DNA of 64,000 nt from CAXGTL01 sp964645705 (GCA_964645705.1 CAZYAB010000005.1:33916-97915), one strand, 5' to 3'; counted from the stretch's first letter, positions 51,791 to 60,863 are shown. The notes: a model not told the origin generated them from the sequence alone. Translations and numbers: made by a program.

Positions 51791-53962
51791 ATGGCAGAAT
51801 CAATGACTGAAAAAGTAATGAGGTTGGTTGGAAAACCAAATATGATTAGAAATATAGCAATCTGTGCTCATATTGATCATGGAAAAACAACTTTTACAGA
51901 TAATTTGTTAGCAGGTGCTGGCATGATGTCTGAGCAATTAGCAGGAAAGCAACTTGTAATGGATTTTCATGAAGATGAACAAGAAAGAGGAATTACAATT
52001 GATGCTGCGTCTGTTTCAATGGTTCACGTGTTTAAAGATAGTGAGTATTTAATAAATTTGATAGATACTCCTGGACACGTAGATTTTGGAGGAGATGTAA
52101 CAAGAGCAATGAGAGCTGTTGATGGTGCGATTGTTTTATGCTGTGCATCAGAAGGTGTAATGCCTCAAACAGAAACTGTTCTTAGACAAGCATTGCGTGA
52201 ACGAGTTAAACCTATACTTTTTATTAATAAAGTTGACAGGATGATTAAAGAACTTCAGCTGACGCCAGAACAAATGCAAGAAAGATTTGTTAAAATAATT
52301 GCCGGTGTAAACAAATTTATATCAGAAAATGCTCCTGATGAATGGAAAGAAAAATGGCAAGTAAATGTAATTGATGGAAGTGTAACATTTGGTTCTGCTG
52401 TGCATAATTGGGGAATGAGTGTTTCTTATATGAAAGAAAAAGGAATATCATTTAAAGAAATTATTGATGCTTATCAATCAGATGATCCTGATGCATATAA
52501 AGAACTTGCAAAAAAAGCACCTGTTCATGAAGTAGTGCTTGATGCTGTAATTAAGCATCTGCCAAATCCTATAACTGCGCAAAAATATAGAATCCCTAAA
52601 ATTTGGCACGGAGATATTGAATCTGAAGAAGGAAAAGCACTTGTTAATTGTGATCCTAATGGTCCACTGTTTTTTGTTGTTATTAAAGTAGAAGTAGATC
52701 CGCAAGCAGGGGAAATTTCAACAGGAAGAATATTTGCAGGCACTGTTAGAAAAGGTGAACAAATTTATCTTAACAGATTAAAGCAACCCGCAAGAATTCA
52801 GCAAGTATTTATTCGAAAAGGTGCTAAAAGAGAAATTGTTGATAATGTTCCTGCAGGAAATATAATTGGTGCCGCCGGTATAAAAGCATATCCTGGAGAA
52901 ACAGTTACACTTAATCAAACAGAACCATTTGAACAAATTACACATATTTTTGATCCTGTAATAACAAAAGCAATCGAAGTAAAAAAACCAAGTGATCTTG
53001 ATAAATTGATCAAAATCTTGCGTATGGTTGCAAAAGAAGATCCAACTATTAAGATAGAGATTAATGAAGAAACAGGAGAATATTTAATGCATGGTATGGG
53101 TGAGCTTCATCTTGAAGTTATAGAAGAAAGAATTAGAAAAGAAAAAGGTCTTGATGTTCAAACATCAGAACCAATTGTTGTATACAGAGAAGCCATTACA
53201 AAACCAAGCTCAGAAGCAATGGGTAAATCACCTAATAAACACAATCATTTATTTTTTAAGGTTGAACCTCTTAACCCTGAAATACATGATTTAATCAAAA
53301 AGGGTGAAATACCTGAGATGAGGATGAAGAAAAGAGATCTAGAGATAAGACAAAAGTTCATTGATTGTGGTATGGATACAAAGGTTGCTGATAAAGTAAA
53401 AGATGTATTTGATGGAAATGTATTTATAGATGGTACAAGAGGAATTGTTCATATTGGAGAGATCTTGGAAATGGTTTTAGACATGTTTGAAGATGTTATG
53501 AAAGCAGGATCTCTTGCTAGAGAACCTTGTCTTAAGATGCAAGTGACAATGACTGATTGTAAATTACACGAAGATGCAATTCATCGTGGTCCTGCTCAAT
53601 TATATCCTGCTGTTAGAGAAGGTATAAGAGGAGCAATATCAACTGCTGGTCCTTTGATATATGAACCATTACAAGTATTAAGAATAGAAGCTCCTGTTGA
53701 GTTTATGGGAGAAATATCTAAGCTTGTAAGTAATAGAAGAGGGCAGTTACTTGAGATGAATCAAGTAGGAAGTCAAGTAGTTGCAAAAGCTAAGATGCCT
53801 GTTGGTGAATTATTTGGATGGTCAAATGATCTTAGAAGTGGCACTGGTGGAAGAGGCACTAGTTCATTAGTTGATCAGATGTTTGAAAAATTACCAATGG
53901 ATCTTCAGCAAAAGATAATTAAGAAAATTAGGCAAAGAAAAGGGCTTACTGAGAATCAGTAA
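51791..53962 (+). CDS. fusA: Translation elongation factor EF-2
   Basis: A 723-residue GTPase that drives ribosome translocation. G-domain motifs: AHIDHGKTTFTDNLL (P-loop), ERGITIDAASVS (switch I), DTPGHVDFGGDVTRAM (G3), NKVDRM (G4). Domains II-V follow. The diphthamide loop reads LHEDAIHRGPAQLYPAVREG with the modifiable His near residue 598. It begins one base after the adk stop, so expression is coupled. Ends GRGTSSLVDQMFEKLP then ...TENQ, as usual. Confidence 0.97.
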   Translation: MAESMTEKVMRLVGKPNMIRNIAICAHIDHGKTTFTDNLLAGAGMMSEQLAGKQLVMDFHEDEQERGITIDAASVSMVHVFKDSEYLINLIDTPGHVDFGGDVTRAMRAVDGAIVLCCASEGVMPQTETVLRQALRERVKPILFINKVDRMIKELQLTPEQMQERFVKIIAGVNKFISENAPDEWKEKWQVNVIDGSVTFGSAVHNWGMSVSYMKEKGISFKEIIDAYQSDDPDAYKELAKKAPVHEVVLDAVIKHLPNPITAQKYRIPKIWHGDIESEEGKALVNCDPNGPLFFVVIKVEVDPQAGEISTGRIFAGTVRKGEQIYLNRLKQPARIQQVFIRKGAKREIVDNVPAGNIIGAAGIKAYPGETVTLNQTEPFEQITHIFDPVITKAIEVKKPSDLDKLIKILRMVAKEDPTIKIEINEETGEYLMHGMGELHLEVIEERIRKEKGLDVQTSEPIVVYREAITKPSSEAMGKSPNKHNHLFFKVEPLNPEIHDLIKKGEIPEMRMKKRDLEIRQKFIDCGMDTKVADKVKDVFDGNVFIDGTRGIVHIGEILEMVLDMFEDVMKAGSLAREPCLKMQVTMTDCKLHEDAIHRGPAQLYPAVREGIRGAISTAGPLIYEPLQVLRIEAPVEFMGEISKLVSNRRGQLLEMNQVGSQVVAKAKMPVGELFGWSNDLRSGTGGRGTSSLVDQMFEKLPMDLQQKIIKKIRQRKGLTENQ

Positions 53963-53973
53963 GCTTTATACAA

Positions 53974-54033
53974 CAAAAATTGTCAAAAGCAATTTTTGAG
54001 CATAAAAGCATTGAAATTCTTTGAAATTTCGAT
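53974..54033 (+). repeat. Two hairpins between EF-2 and EF-1alpha
   Basis: CAAAAATTG/CAATTTTTG (53974-53982 and 53990-53998, 9 perfect pairs, 7-base loop) and ATTGAAATT/AATTTCGAT (54010-54018 and 54025-54033, 9 pairs with one G-T). They follow the EF-2 stop and precede the EF-1alpha TATA box (CTTTTATAAATAC, about 54034-54046). Likely terminators or RNA-end protectors for the EF-2 message, given their position. Confidence 0.5.
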
Positions 54034-54127
54034 ACTTTTATAAATACTAATCAAAATCCAATATTATACATATATACGTAGTATGTGTATAGGATAATAA
54101 ACTAAAAATATGGAGGGAAATTAAAAA

Positions 54128-55408
<1,281 letters not shown>

Positions 55409-55490
55409 ACATTGTTTATTTTTTTTATTTTGTTTTATTTTTTTAATATTAATACATGGTGAATTAGAATTCATTGTGAGGCCATAAAAT

Positions 55491-55799
55491 ATGCAAAAAG
55501 CAAGAATAAAATTAGCGTGTACAGAAATTGATAAGATCAATAAAGTCTGTGATTTTATAAGTAATATTGCAGAAAAGACAGGCGTAGTCATGCGTGGCCC
55601 GATTCCTCTTCCTACTAAGAAATTAAAACTTACTACTCGTAAGTCTCCTTGTGGAGATGGTAAAGGTTCTTTTGAAAGGTATGAAATGAGAATACATAAA
55701 CGTCTTATTGATTTGGGTCTTGATGAAAGGGCTTTAAGACTTGTTATGAGAGTGCCTATTCCAGAAGGTTTACATATTGAGATTGAGATGATTGAGTAG
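55491..55799 (+). CDS. rps10: 30S ribosomal protein S10
   Basis: A 102-residue small-subunit protein. RIKLACTEIDKINKVCDF, GVVMRGPIPLPTKKLKLTTR and YEMRIHKRLIDLGLDERALR are characteristic of archaeal/eukaryotic uS10. It follows EF-1alpha in the same direction; S10 directly after EF-1alpha is the standard archaeal order. Confidence 0.96.
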   Translation: MQKARIKLACTEIDKINKVCDFISNIAEKTGVVMRGPIPLPTKKLKLTTRKSPCGDGKGSFERYEMRIHKRLIDLGLDERALRLVMRVPIPEGLHIEIEMIE

Positions 55800-55813
55800 A
55801 ATTCTTATTTATT

Positions 55814-56008
55814 TTATGAATCATATTTTTTTGTAGGAAAATTGTTTCTAGAATATTTTGTTGATTTGTGATAAGGGCCCATTATAGACTTACCAGGATA
55901 AAAATACATAGTAGAACTTATTTTGATTTTTTGGGTTTGTTCTTTATCTGTATCTGTTTTTTGTTCTCCTTGTTTTAGTTCTTGTTCTAGTTCAGACTCC
56001 ATTTTCAT
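55814..56008 (-). CDS. Possible small charged protein
   Basis: A 64-residue frame that starts with a Glu/Gln/Lys-rich stretch (MESELEQELKQGEQKTDTDK) and ends with a Tyr/Lys/Ser-rich part. It lies 25 bp downstream of the EF-Tu-domain gene on the same strand. No good ribosome-binding site and no recognised family; kept at low confidence because it fills the space between two real genes with sensible codons. Confidence 0.35.
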   Translation of the reverse strand: MKMESELEQELKQGEQKTDTDKEQTQKIKISSTMYFYPGKSIMGPYHKSTKYSRNNFPTKKYDS

Positions 56009-56033
56009 GATTTAGTTTTGATTTAGATGGGCT

Positions 56034-56291
56034 TTATTCTACTTTAAACACTAAATCATTGACTTTTACTGGTTGAGCAGTCTTCATGCCAATGCTTTGA
56101 CCTGCTTCTGCTTGTTCAACTTTCTCATGCTCAATCTGCATAGAATCAACTGTTTGTTCAACACTATTCCCATGACCTTCTATTAATATCTTTTCTCCGA
56201 CTTTTAGTGTGTCTGTTAGTTCGACAACAGCTACACTAATCTTGTCAAAAAAATGTGTTATTTTTCCTATTTGTTTTTTATCATCTGACAT
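56034..56291 (-). CDS. Free-standing EF-Tu domain 2-like protein
   Basis: An 85-residue beta-barrel corresponding to domain 2 of EF-Tu/IF-2 GTPases: ITHFFDKISVAVVELTDTLK, KVGEKILIEGHGNSVEQTV, DSMQIEHEKVEQAEAGQSIG and MKTAQPVKVNDLVFKVE. The MQIEHEKVEQAEAGQSIGM pattern is also seen in EF-1alpha domain 2. Such small proteins are found in archaea next to peptidase U32 genes; here it is near EF-1alpha itself. Role unknown. TATA-like elements at 56319-56342 and GGGGGCTGAT precede the start. Confidence 0.78.
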   Translation of the reverse strand: MSDDKKQIGKITHFFDKISVAVVELTDTLKVGEKILIEGHGNSVEQTVDSMQIEHEKVEQAEAGQSIGMKTAQPVKVNDLVFKVE

Positions 56292-56377
56292 TATATATCA
56301 GCCCCCGTATCTTATACTTATATAGGTAATCATCATATATAAACTTTTTTATGAAAAACGTGTATAAATGTAATAAT

Positions 56378-56424
56378 AAAAACTGAAATTCAGTTTTTAA
56401 ATTAAAAAATCCTCATTTTTTAAT
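56378..56424 (+). repeat. Two perfect hairpins before the tRNA cluster
   Basis: AAAAACTGA/TCAGTTTTT (56378-56386 and 56390-56398, 3-base loop) and ATTAAAAAAT/ATTTTTTAAT (56401-56410 and 56415-56424, 4-base loop). They separate the divergent EF-Tu-domain gene promoter from the tRNA-Ser promoter (TATA CTTTATAAATAG, about 56429-56440). Confidence 0.5.
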
Positions 56425-56521
56425 AATCTTTATAAATAGATTAGATAATCATTGTATATATGTATTTATGTATTAACATTCACGCTGACGTGGCACAACC
56501 TGGTACTGCGCGAGACTGGAA

Positions 56522-56534
56522 AATATTTCCTGTC
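56522..56534 (+). other. tRNA-Ser intron 1, position 37/38 (13 nt)
   Basis: Exon CTGG pairs with intron CCTG (one T-T mismatch), with bulges AA|A and TC|A placed at the 3' side of each strand, as in standard archaeal anticodon-loop introns. Confidence 0.8.
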
Positions 56535-56566
56535 ATCTCGTTTCCTTTGGGATATCCCGGTTCGAA

Positions 56567-56582
56567 TTTAGTATAACGAAAG
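56567..56582 (+). other. tRNA-Ser intron 2, T-loop position 59/60 (16 nt)
   Basis: Exon TTCG pairs perfectly with intron CGAA; bulges are AA|T and AG|T; inside is a 3-bp stem TTA/TAA with loop GTA. Removal gives TTCGAAT, the consensus T-loop. Confidence 0.85.
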
Positions 56583-56657
56583 TCCGGGCGTCAGCGTATT
56601 TTTTTAATTAATAATAATGGGCTCGTAGCTCAACTCGGTTAGAGCACCTGGCTCTTA

Positions 56658-56670
56658 ATTGTTAAGAGTT
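56658..56670 (+). other. tRNA-Lys intron 1, position 37/38 (13 nt)
   Basis: Exon CTCT pairs perfectly with intron AGAG; bulges TA|A and TT|A. The intron loop between is 6 nt. Confidence 0.85.
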
Positions 56671-56692
56671 ACCAGGGGGTTGAGGGTTCAAA

Positions 56693-56738
56693 CATACTCA
56701 TTGGTGTTCGTAGCTTAAAACACTATGGGTGTTGAAAG
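56693..56738 (+). other. tRNA-Lys intron 2, T-loop position 59/60 (46 nt)
   Basis: Exon TTCA pairs with intron TGAA; bulges AA|C and AG|T. A long inner stem forms between ATACTCAT near the start and the GTATGGGTGT-like 3' side (56725-56732). Removal restores TTCAAAT. Confidence 0.83.
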
Positions 56739-56797
56739 TCCCTTCGGGCCCATTTATTATTTTTCATTTTTTAAAATGCCCCTTTGGTGTAGTCCGG

Positions 56798-56819
56798 TGA
56801 CCCTTATCAGGACGGACAA
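56798..56819 (+). other. tRNA-Glu intron 1, D-loop (22 nt)
   Basis: Exon GTCC pairs with intron GGAC; bulges GG|T and AA|C. Removal leaves AGTCCGGCTAATCAT, very close to the usual archaeal tRNA-Glu D-arm. The inner stem is imperfect. Confidence 0.7.
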
Positions 56820-56839
56820 CTAATCATCTCGCCCTCTCG

Positions 56840-56885
56840 AGGCAGCGCAAATGAGACATTTGCTGGTCTTTCTGCTGCCGCAGAA
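56840..56885 (+). other. tRNA-Glu intron 2, position 37/38 (46 nt)
   Basis: Central helix CTCT/GCAG has one C-C mismatch and one G-T pair. Bulges are CG|A and AA|A. Inside, GGCAGC/GCTGCC (6 bp) encloses a 7-bp hairpin GCAAATG/CATTTGC. Confidence 0.78.
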
Positions 56886-56906
56886 AGGCGAGGACTCGGG
56901 TTCAAA

Positions 56907-56925
56907 TCTAAGAAATTAGTGAAAG
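56907..56925 (+). other. tRNA-Glu intron 3, T-loop position 59/60 (19 nt)
   Basis: Exon TTCA pairs with intron TGAA; bulges AA|T and AG|T; inner stem CTAA/TTAG with a GAAA tetraloop. A textbook BHB; removal gives TTCAAAT. Confidence 0.87.
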
Positions 56926-56951
56926 TCCCGGAAGGGGCATTTATCTTTTTT

Positions 56952-57839
56952 TTATTCAGAATAGAACTTATAATTCATAATCTGATAAGCTAGTACTGCT
57001 GCAGAATGTGCTGTTATATTATTTTCCTTAGAAGGACTTGTTTCAACAATGTCAAAACCTAATAATTCTTTTTGTTCACATATTTTTTCAAATAATTTTA
57101 AAGAACCATACCAATCAGTAATGCCTCCTGGTTCAGGTGTTCCTGTTTCAGGCATAATGCTTGGATCATATGCATCAACATCAATTGTTAGGTAAACAAA
57201 TGGTGTTTTTATTTGCTGCATTATCTTTGTAATTGTTTTTTTATTATATTTAATAGGGCAATAGAATATTTTATCTTCAAGATTATTTTGTTTTATATAT
57301 TCATATTCTCCTTTATATTCTGTTCTTATTCCTATATGTACAGTTTGAACTCTTAGGTCTCTTATTCTTCTCATTACTGTTGAATGTGCTATATCTCTTG
57401 ATTCTTGTTCATAATCTGATGTATCATTTCTTAGGTCAAGATGAGCATCTAATTGAACAACAGTAATAATGTGCGGGTTATATTTGTCAAGCACTCCTTT
57501 TACACCACCTAATGAAATTGTGTGTTCTCCACCTAACATGCAAAATAATTTGTTTGATTCAACTAATTCTGCTATTCTTTCACCAACAAAATCAGCCATT
57601 TCTTCTGGTTCTAGGTTTTGAATATTTAGTTCTGGTAAAAGGTAAATCTTTTTTTCTTGCGCTAAAATTCTTTTTGTTCTGTAATCATGTAACTCAATAT
57701 TATCATACATCTCATTTACTATTTCTTTTGGACCATTGATTGTTCCTTTATCACCGTAAGCTGTTAATTCATAAGGTGCTTGTACTACTACTATGTCTGC
57801 TTGTTTTAATGTACAGTCTGAAAAAAATGTTTCCATCAT
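56952..57839 (-). CDS. speB: Agmatinase/ureohydrolase-family protein
   Basis: A 295-residue binuclear manganese enzyme of the arginase/agmatinase/formiminoglutamase family. Metal ligands: His in MLGGEHTISLG, the DAHLD motif (VVQLDAHLDLRN) and TIDVDAYDPSIM. The size and SpeB-like words favour agmatinase (agmatine to putrescine and urea), and in a genome with a SpeD-family decarboxylase this would complete a polyamine route. Substrate specificity is not proven. It ends 13 bp before the tRNA-Glu 3' end, convergent. Confidence 0.88.
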   Translation of the reverse strand: MMETFFSDCTLKQADIVVVQAPYELTAYGDKGTINGPKEIVNEMYDNIELHDYRTKRILAQEKKIYLLPELNIQNLEPEEMADFVGERIAELVESNKLFCMLGGEHTISLGGVKGVLDKYNPHIITVVQLDAHLDLRNDTSDYEQESRDIAHSTVMRRIRDLRVQTVHIGIRTEYKGEYEYIKQNNLEDKIFYCPIKYNKKTITKIMQQIKTPFVYLTIDVDAYDPSIMPETGTPEPGGITDWYGSLKLFEKICEQKELLGFDIVETSPSKENNITAHSAAVLAYQIMNYKFYSE

Positions 57840-57940
57840 CTTGTTCTGTGAATTTGTTAGTTGTTTAAATGTATTTGTATACTTTATTATATTCTCTATA
57901 ATACACTAGTTTTATATATTTCTTTAATCTACCTAGTATT

Positions 57941-58303
57941 ATGAAACTAATTCGCACAGAAAAATTCATGCTTTATACTTTAGGTAGGTGGTATGTTGAA
58001 GCTAATAAAAAACTTAAGAAAAAATCATTAATGGTTAGGGTTTCTAAAGGTGATTTTATTAAGTTAGTTATGAATTCTGGCATTGTTAGCAAAAAGCAGA
58101 GAGCTTTGTATAAGAATCTGGAACGGTTAGAAAAAGATAAATTTGTTTCTTATAAAAATAAGTCATTGGTTTTAACAGATAGGGGTGTTGATTTTTTTAA
58201 AAAGATCAATAAAGAAATATCATCCTACATAAAAGTACACAAAACTCTAAACAAAAGAAGCGTGTTTAAGTATGGTGACAAGGTCCAGACTAAGTTTATT
58301 TAG
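57941..58303 (+). CDS. Small winged-helix-like protein
   Basis: A 120-residue basic protein with a likely winged helix (about 35-95): KGDFIKLVMNSGIVSKKQRA, LYKNLERLEKDKFVSYKNKS and LVLTDRGVDFFKKINKE, the last resembling the wing and final helix of MarR/PadR-like regulators. No ligand domain. Possibly a local DNA-binding regulator; target unknown. Confidence 0.55.
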   Translation: MKLIRTEKFMLYTLGRWYVEANKKLKKKSLMVRVSKGDFIKLVMNSGIVSKKQRALYKNLERLEKDKFVSYKNKSLVLTDRGVDFFKKINKEISSYIKVHKTLNKRSVFKYGDKVQTKFI

Positions 58304-58407
58304 TGATTTTATGTTTTTAATTGATTTTTAGGCATTTTCTCTATTTTTACCACTCTTGTGTGTCAAAAATAGAAAGATTTATATATAACCATTGACCAAT
58401 AGTATTT

Positions 58408-58896
58408 ATGGAAAAATACTTGTTTTTTATGCTAATATGTGTATTCTTATTAGGCTGTTTTACTACTTTGGCTTATAATAATGTGGCTTCCCAAGGCCTA
58501 GAAATGCCATATTCGGGATTTACAGCATCTGAGGTAATATCTCCTTCAGATCATATATCAGAAGACCAAATATTAGTATTAAATGATAAAGTAATAATAA
58601 AAGTAAAAGATCCTAAATGGGCAAGTTTTACAGATACTAATTCAATGGATCCTATTATAGATATTAATTCAAATTCTATTGAGATAAAGCCTGAAACACC
58701 TAAAAACATACAAAAAGGAGATATTATTTCATATAAATATAGAGATATTGGAATAATTATTCATAGAGTTGTTAAAACAGGATATGATGAACAAGGTTGG
58801 TATGCTGTTACAAAAGGAGATAATAATCTGTTTAAAGATCCTGAAAAAGTAAGATTTGAACAAGTAAATGGTGTTGTGATTGGGGTGATTTATTAA
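58408..58896 (+). CDS. Signal peptidase I-like protein, second copy
   Basis: A 162-residue compact S26 protein: N-terminal membrane helix (about 4-22), nucleophile S79 in TDTNSMDPIID, then KGDIISYKYRD, IIIHRVVKTG with the catalytic His, and AVTKGDNNLF. It lacks the 45-residue cysteine insertion of the copy at 44295 and so may serve other substrates. A TATA box (GATTTATATATAACC, about 58376-58390) gives a leaderless start. An inverted repeat CTATTTTT/AAAAATAG (58340-58371) upstream may end the previous transcript. Confidence 0.83.
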   Translation: MEKYLFFMLICVFLLGCFTTLAYNNVASQGLEMPYSGFTASEVISPSDHISEDQILVLNDKVIIKVKDPKWASFTDTNSMDPIIDINSNSIEIKPETPKNIQKGDIISYKYRDIGIIIHRVVKTGYDEQGWYAVTKGDNNLFKDPEKVRFEQVNGVVIGVIY

Positions 58897-58897
58897 G

Positions 58898-59179
58898 ATG
58901 TTACATAAAGAATTAGAAACAAGAATACTTGATAAATTTCAAGAAACAATGCCTAAAAAAGGAAAATTTTCATTGATTGAAAGGGGAAATCTTGTTTATA
59001 TGGTTACAATTAATTCGCCATTGACTATTGTTGCTCATGGCATGATTGTTGATGATTCAGTATATGTTTTTAGATTAAGGCAAGATGACAGATTTAAGAC
59101 AGGATATATTAGTTTAGATGAATGTAAATTTTATGAGAAAATTAATTGTAAAAAAATTTTAGAAGAACATCAAAAATAA
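58898..59179 (+). CDS. Hypothetical small protein
   Basis: A 93-residue protein 1 bp after the signal-peptidase gene, so probably in one operon with it. It has a helix at the start (LETRILDKFQETMPKKG) and a strand-rich middle (LVYMVTINSPLTIVAHGMIV, DDSVYVFRLRQDDRFK). Family not recognised. Two cysteines (C75-like, KFYEKINCKK) are without pattern. Confidence 0.5.
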   Translation: MLHKELETRILDKFQETMPKKGKFSLIERGNLVYMVTINSPLTIVAHGMIVDDSVYVFRLRQDDRFKTGYISLDECKFYEKINCKKILEEHQK

Positions 59180-59184
59180 AAAAG

Positions 59185-59571
59185 TTATTCTTCTTCTTTA
59201 CCAAGAGATTCTTCTGTTTCTTCTTGAGGTTTTTGTTTGTCTTGTTCTTTGTCAAGATCAGAAATCATTTCATCTACTTCTCTTACTTCGCCTTTGTTTT
59301 CTTCTTCTTCATGTTCATCAGAACTAGCTTCTGCAATGATTCCATCAACTTCTGCTTCTTTCATATCTTCACTCATGTCTTGCATTAGTTCTTTTTCTGT
59401 TTCAGGCAATTTTTGTTCTTGTGTTTCTTTTTGTTGTCTTTGTTCTGTTTTCTCTTTAATGTCTTGCATTTCTGTTTCCATTTCTTCAATTCCTTTACCT
59501 ATCGATTTTAAGTCTGCTTCTTTTATTTGTTCGTCTGTGTTTTCTTTTTCTTGAATTTTGTCTTCTTCCAT
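59185..59571 (-). CDS. Highly acidic coiled-coil protein
   Basis: About 128 residues, extremely rich in Glu, Lys, Gln and Asp, with heptad-like runs (IEEMETEMQDIKEKTEQRQQ, KELMQDMSEDMKEAEVDGII). No hydrophobic core beyond a coiled coil. The ATG at 59571 is preceded by GGTGATAATC; a GTG at 59580 is in frame. Convergent with the small gene at 58898. Function unknown; the composition could also reflect a disordered linker protein. Confidence 0.55.
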   Translation of the reverse strand: MEEDKIQEKENTDEQIKEADLKSIGKGIEEMETEMQDIKEKTEQRQQKETQEQKLPETEKELMQDMSEDMKEAEVDGIIAEASSDEHEEEENKGEVREVDEMISDLDKEQDKQKPQEETEESLGKEEE

Positions 59572-59658
59572 GATTATCACCTTTATTTTTATTATTTTTA
59601 TATTTTTTATTTGTTTTTGTTAAGAGTGTGTTGATTGTTTATAAAGTTTACTTGTAAA

Positions 59659-60714
59659 TTATAAATATTCCTCCATCCCTCTTTTTCTTAGTTCTTTGAC
59701 AATTTTTTTTGCTTCTTGTGCTTTATCAATTGGACAAATAAAAACACAATCTTCAGTGCTAACAATTATTTTATTATTAATATCTGCTGTTGTTATTAAT
59801 CTTTTTTTATTATCACTAAGAATAATATTGTTTTTTGAGTCAATACCAACATAGGGTGTTTTTATTAAGTTATCATTTTCATCTTTTTCAAAAAATCTTT
59901 CAAATGCTTTAAGATCGCCTATGTCATCCCAATGAAACTCACCCCTTATCATGACATTTCTTGTTGTTCTTTCTGTTATTCCAAAGTCGATTGATGTGCA
60001 TTCTTCTTCAGGCAATGTTTTGAATACTTCATGTATTGTGTTTTTATCATAATTAGATTCTTTTATTTTCATTAGACCTTCATATAGTTTTGGCATATAT
60101 CTTTTCATTTCTTTTAACATGATTGCTGCTCTGAATATATATAATCCTGAGTTCCACAAAAAATCACCAGATTCAATATATCTTTCAGCTGTTGCTAAAT
60201 TGGGTTTTTCTCTGAATGAATCGATCTTATATACTTTTATTTCTGATTTATCTAATAATGCCCCTTGTTCAATATAGCCATAACCTGTTTCAGGGTATGT
60301 GGGTTTAATACCAATCTGAACAATATAGTCTTTTTCAGCCCATTGTATTGATTTTTTTAGATTATTGATATAAGCATCTACGTCTTTGTACACATGATCT
60401 GCTGTTTCAATGACAATTATATCGTTTGGATCAGCATGTATTGCTGCTAAACCTATTGCAGGAGCTGTGTTTCTAGGCATTGGCTCTATTATATATTTCA
60501 CATATTGAACCAGTTTTTTGATTGGTTGAGCAACATTCTCTACTGTAACAATGCTGATGTTGTTTGACAATAATTTTAGCCTGTTAACAGTGTCTTGAAT
60601 CATTGATTTATCAGAAAATATGCTTAAGCATTGTTTTGGTCTACTAATCCTGCTCAAAGGCCAGAATCTTGTTCCAGAACCCCCTGCCATGATTACTATA
60701 CTAATATTTGACAT
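59659..60714 (-). CDS. manC: Mannose-1-phosphate guanylyltransferase
   Basis: A 351-residue sugar nucleotidyltransferase making GDP-mannose from GTP and mannose-1-phosphate. It begins IVIMAGGSGTRFWPLSR (nucleotide-binding), contains EPMPRNTAPAIGLAAIHA, the active-site FREKPN and FLWNSGLYIF words. No second (isomerase) domain is present, so it is the single-domain form. GDP-mannose feeds glycan and lipid glycosylation, which fits the many N-glycosylation sequons of the surface proteins in this window. Confidence 0.93.
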   Translation of the reverse strand: MSNISIVIMAGGSGTRFWPLSRISRPKQCLSIFSDKSMIQDTVNRLKLLSNNISIVTVENVAQPIKKLVQYVKYIIEPMPRNTAPAIGLAAIHADPNDIIVIETADHVYKDVDAYINNLKKSIQWAEKDYIVQIGIKPTYPETGYGYIEQGALLDKSEIKVYKIDSFREKPNLATAERYIESGDFLWNSGLYIFRAAIMLKEMKRYMPKLYEGLMKIKESNYDKNTIHEVFKTLPEEECTSIDFGITERTTRNVMIRGEFHWDDIGDLKAFERFFEKDENDNLIKTPYVGIDSKNNIILSDNKKRLITTADINNKIIVSTEDCVFICPIDKAQEAKKIVKELRKRGMEEYL

Positions 60715-60863
60715 TGTTCATCACCTTGTGTATGGTTTATATATATAATTATAAAGATTTCTATTATTTGGGCCTTAAATTTCCGAAACATTTATATATT
60801 GGTTTTATTTCTTTTAATAAATATTAAAAGTAATGCGAATAGTAAAAGTTAAATAAACATAAA

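Larger units (their letters stand above)
56484..56596 (+). tRNA. tRNA-Ser(GGA) with two BHB introns
   Basis: Type II tRNA: acceptor GCTGACG/CGTCAGC, discriminator G73 (Ser), D-arm with TGGTA, anticodon stem CGAGA/TCTCG, long variable arm (TTCC/GGGA stem) and T-stem CCCGG/CCGGG. The anticodon loop is 20 nt; excising 56522-56534 leaves CTGGAAA (anticodon GGA). The T-loop is 23 nt; excising 56567-56582 leaves the canonical TTCGAAT. Both introns form BHB structures. A T-run follows the 3' end. CCA is not encoded. Confidence 0.9.
56619..56752 (+). tRNA. tRNA-Lys(CTT) with two BHB introns
   Basis: Acceptor GGGCTCG/CGGGCCC (one G-T pair), D-stem GCTC/GAGC, anticodon stem CCTGG/CCAGG, variable loop of 5, T-stem GAGGG/CCCTT and discriminator A. 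The anticodon loop is 20 nt: removing 56658-56670 gives CTCTTAA with anticodon CTT. The T-loop is 53 nt: removing 56693-56738 gives TTCAAAT. The 23 bp before it, after tRNA-Ser, hold no obvious second promoter, so all three tRNAs may form one transcript. Confidence 0.92.
56778..56939 (+). tRNA. tRNA-Glu(CTC) with three BHB introns
   Basis: Acceptor GCCCCTT/AAGGGGC, discriminator A, D-arm of archaeal tRNA-Glu type (GTGT-AGTCCGG-CTAA-TCAT after splicing), anticodon stem TCGCC/GGCGA, T-stem TCGGG/CCCGG. Three introns sit one per loop: D-loop 56798-56819, anticodon loop 37/38 at 56840-56885, T-loop 59/60 at 56907-56925. After removal the loops read AGTCCGGCTAA, CTCTCGA (anticodon CTC) and TTCAAAT. 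A long T-run follows. Intron boundaries are assigned by eye. Confidence 0.88.

Noticed and set aside
56484..56940. Pseudo-tRNAs or tRNA-like fragments
   Set aside because: Each broken loop folds as a BHB and splicing gives canonical loops, correct discriminators and terminators, so decay is unlikely.
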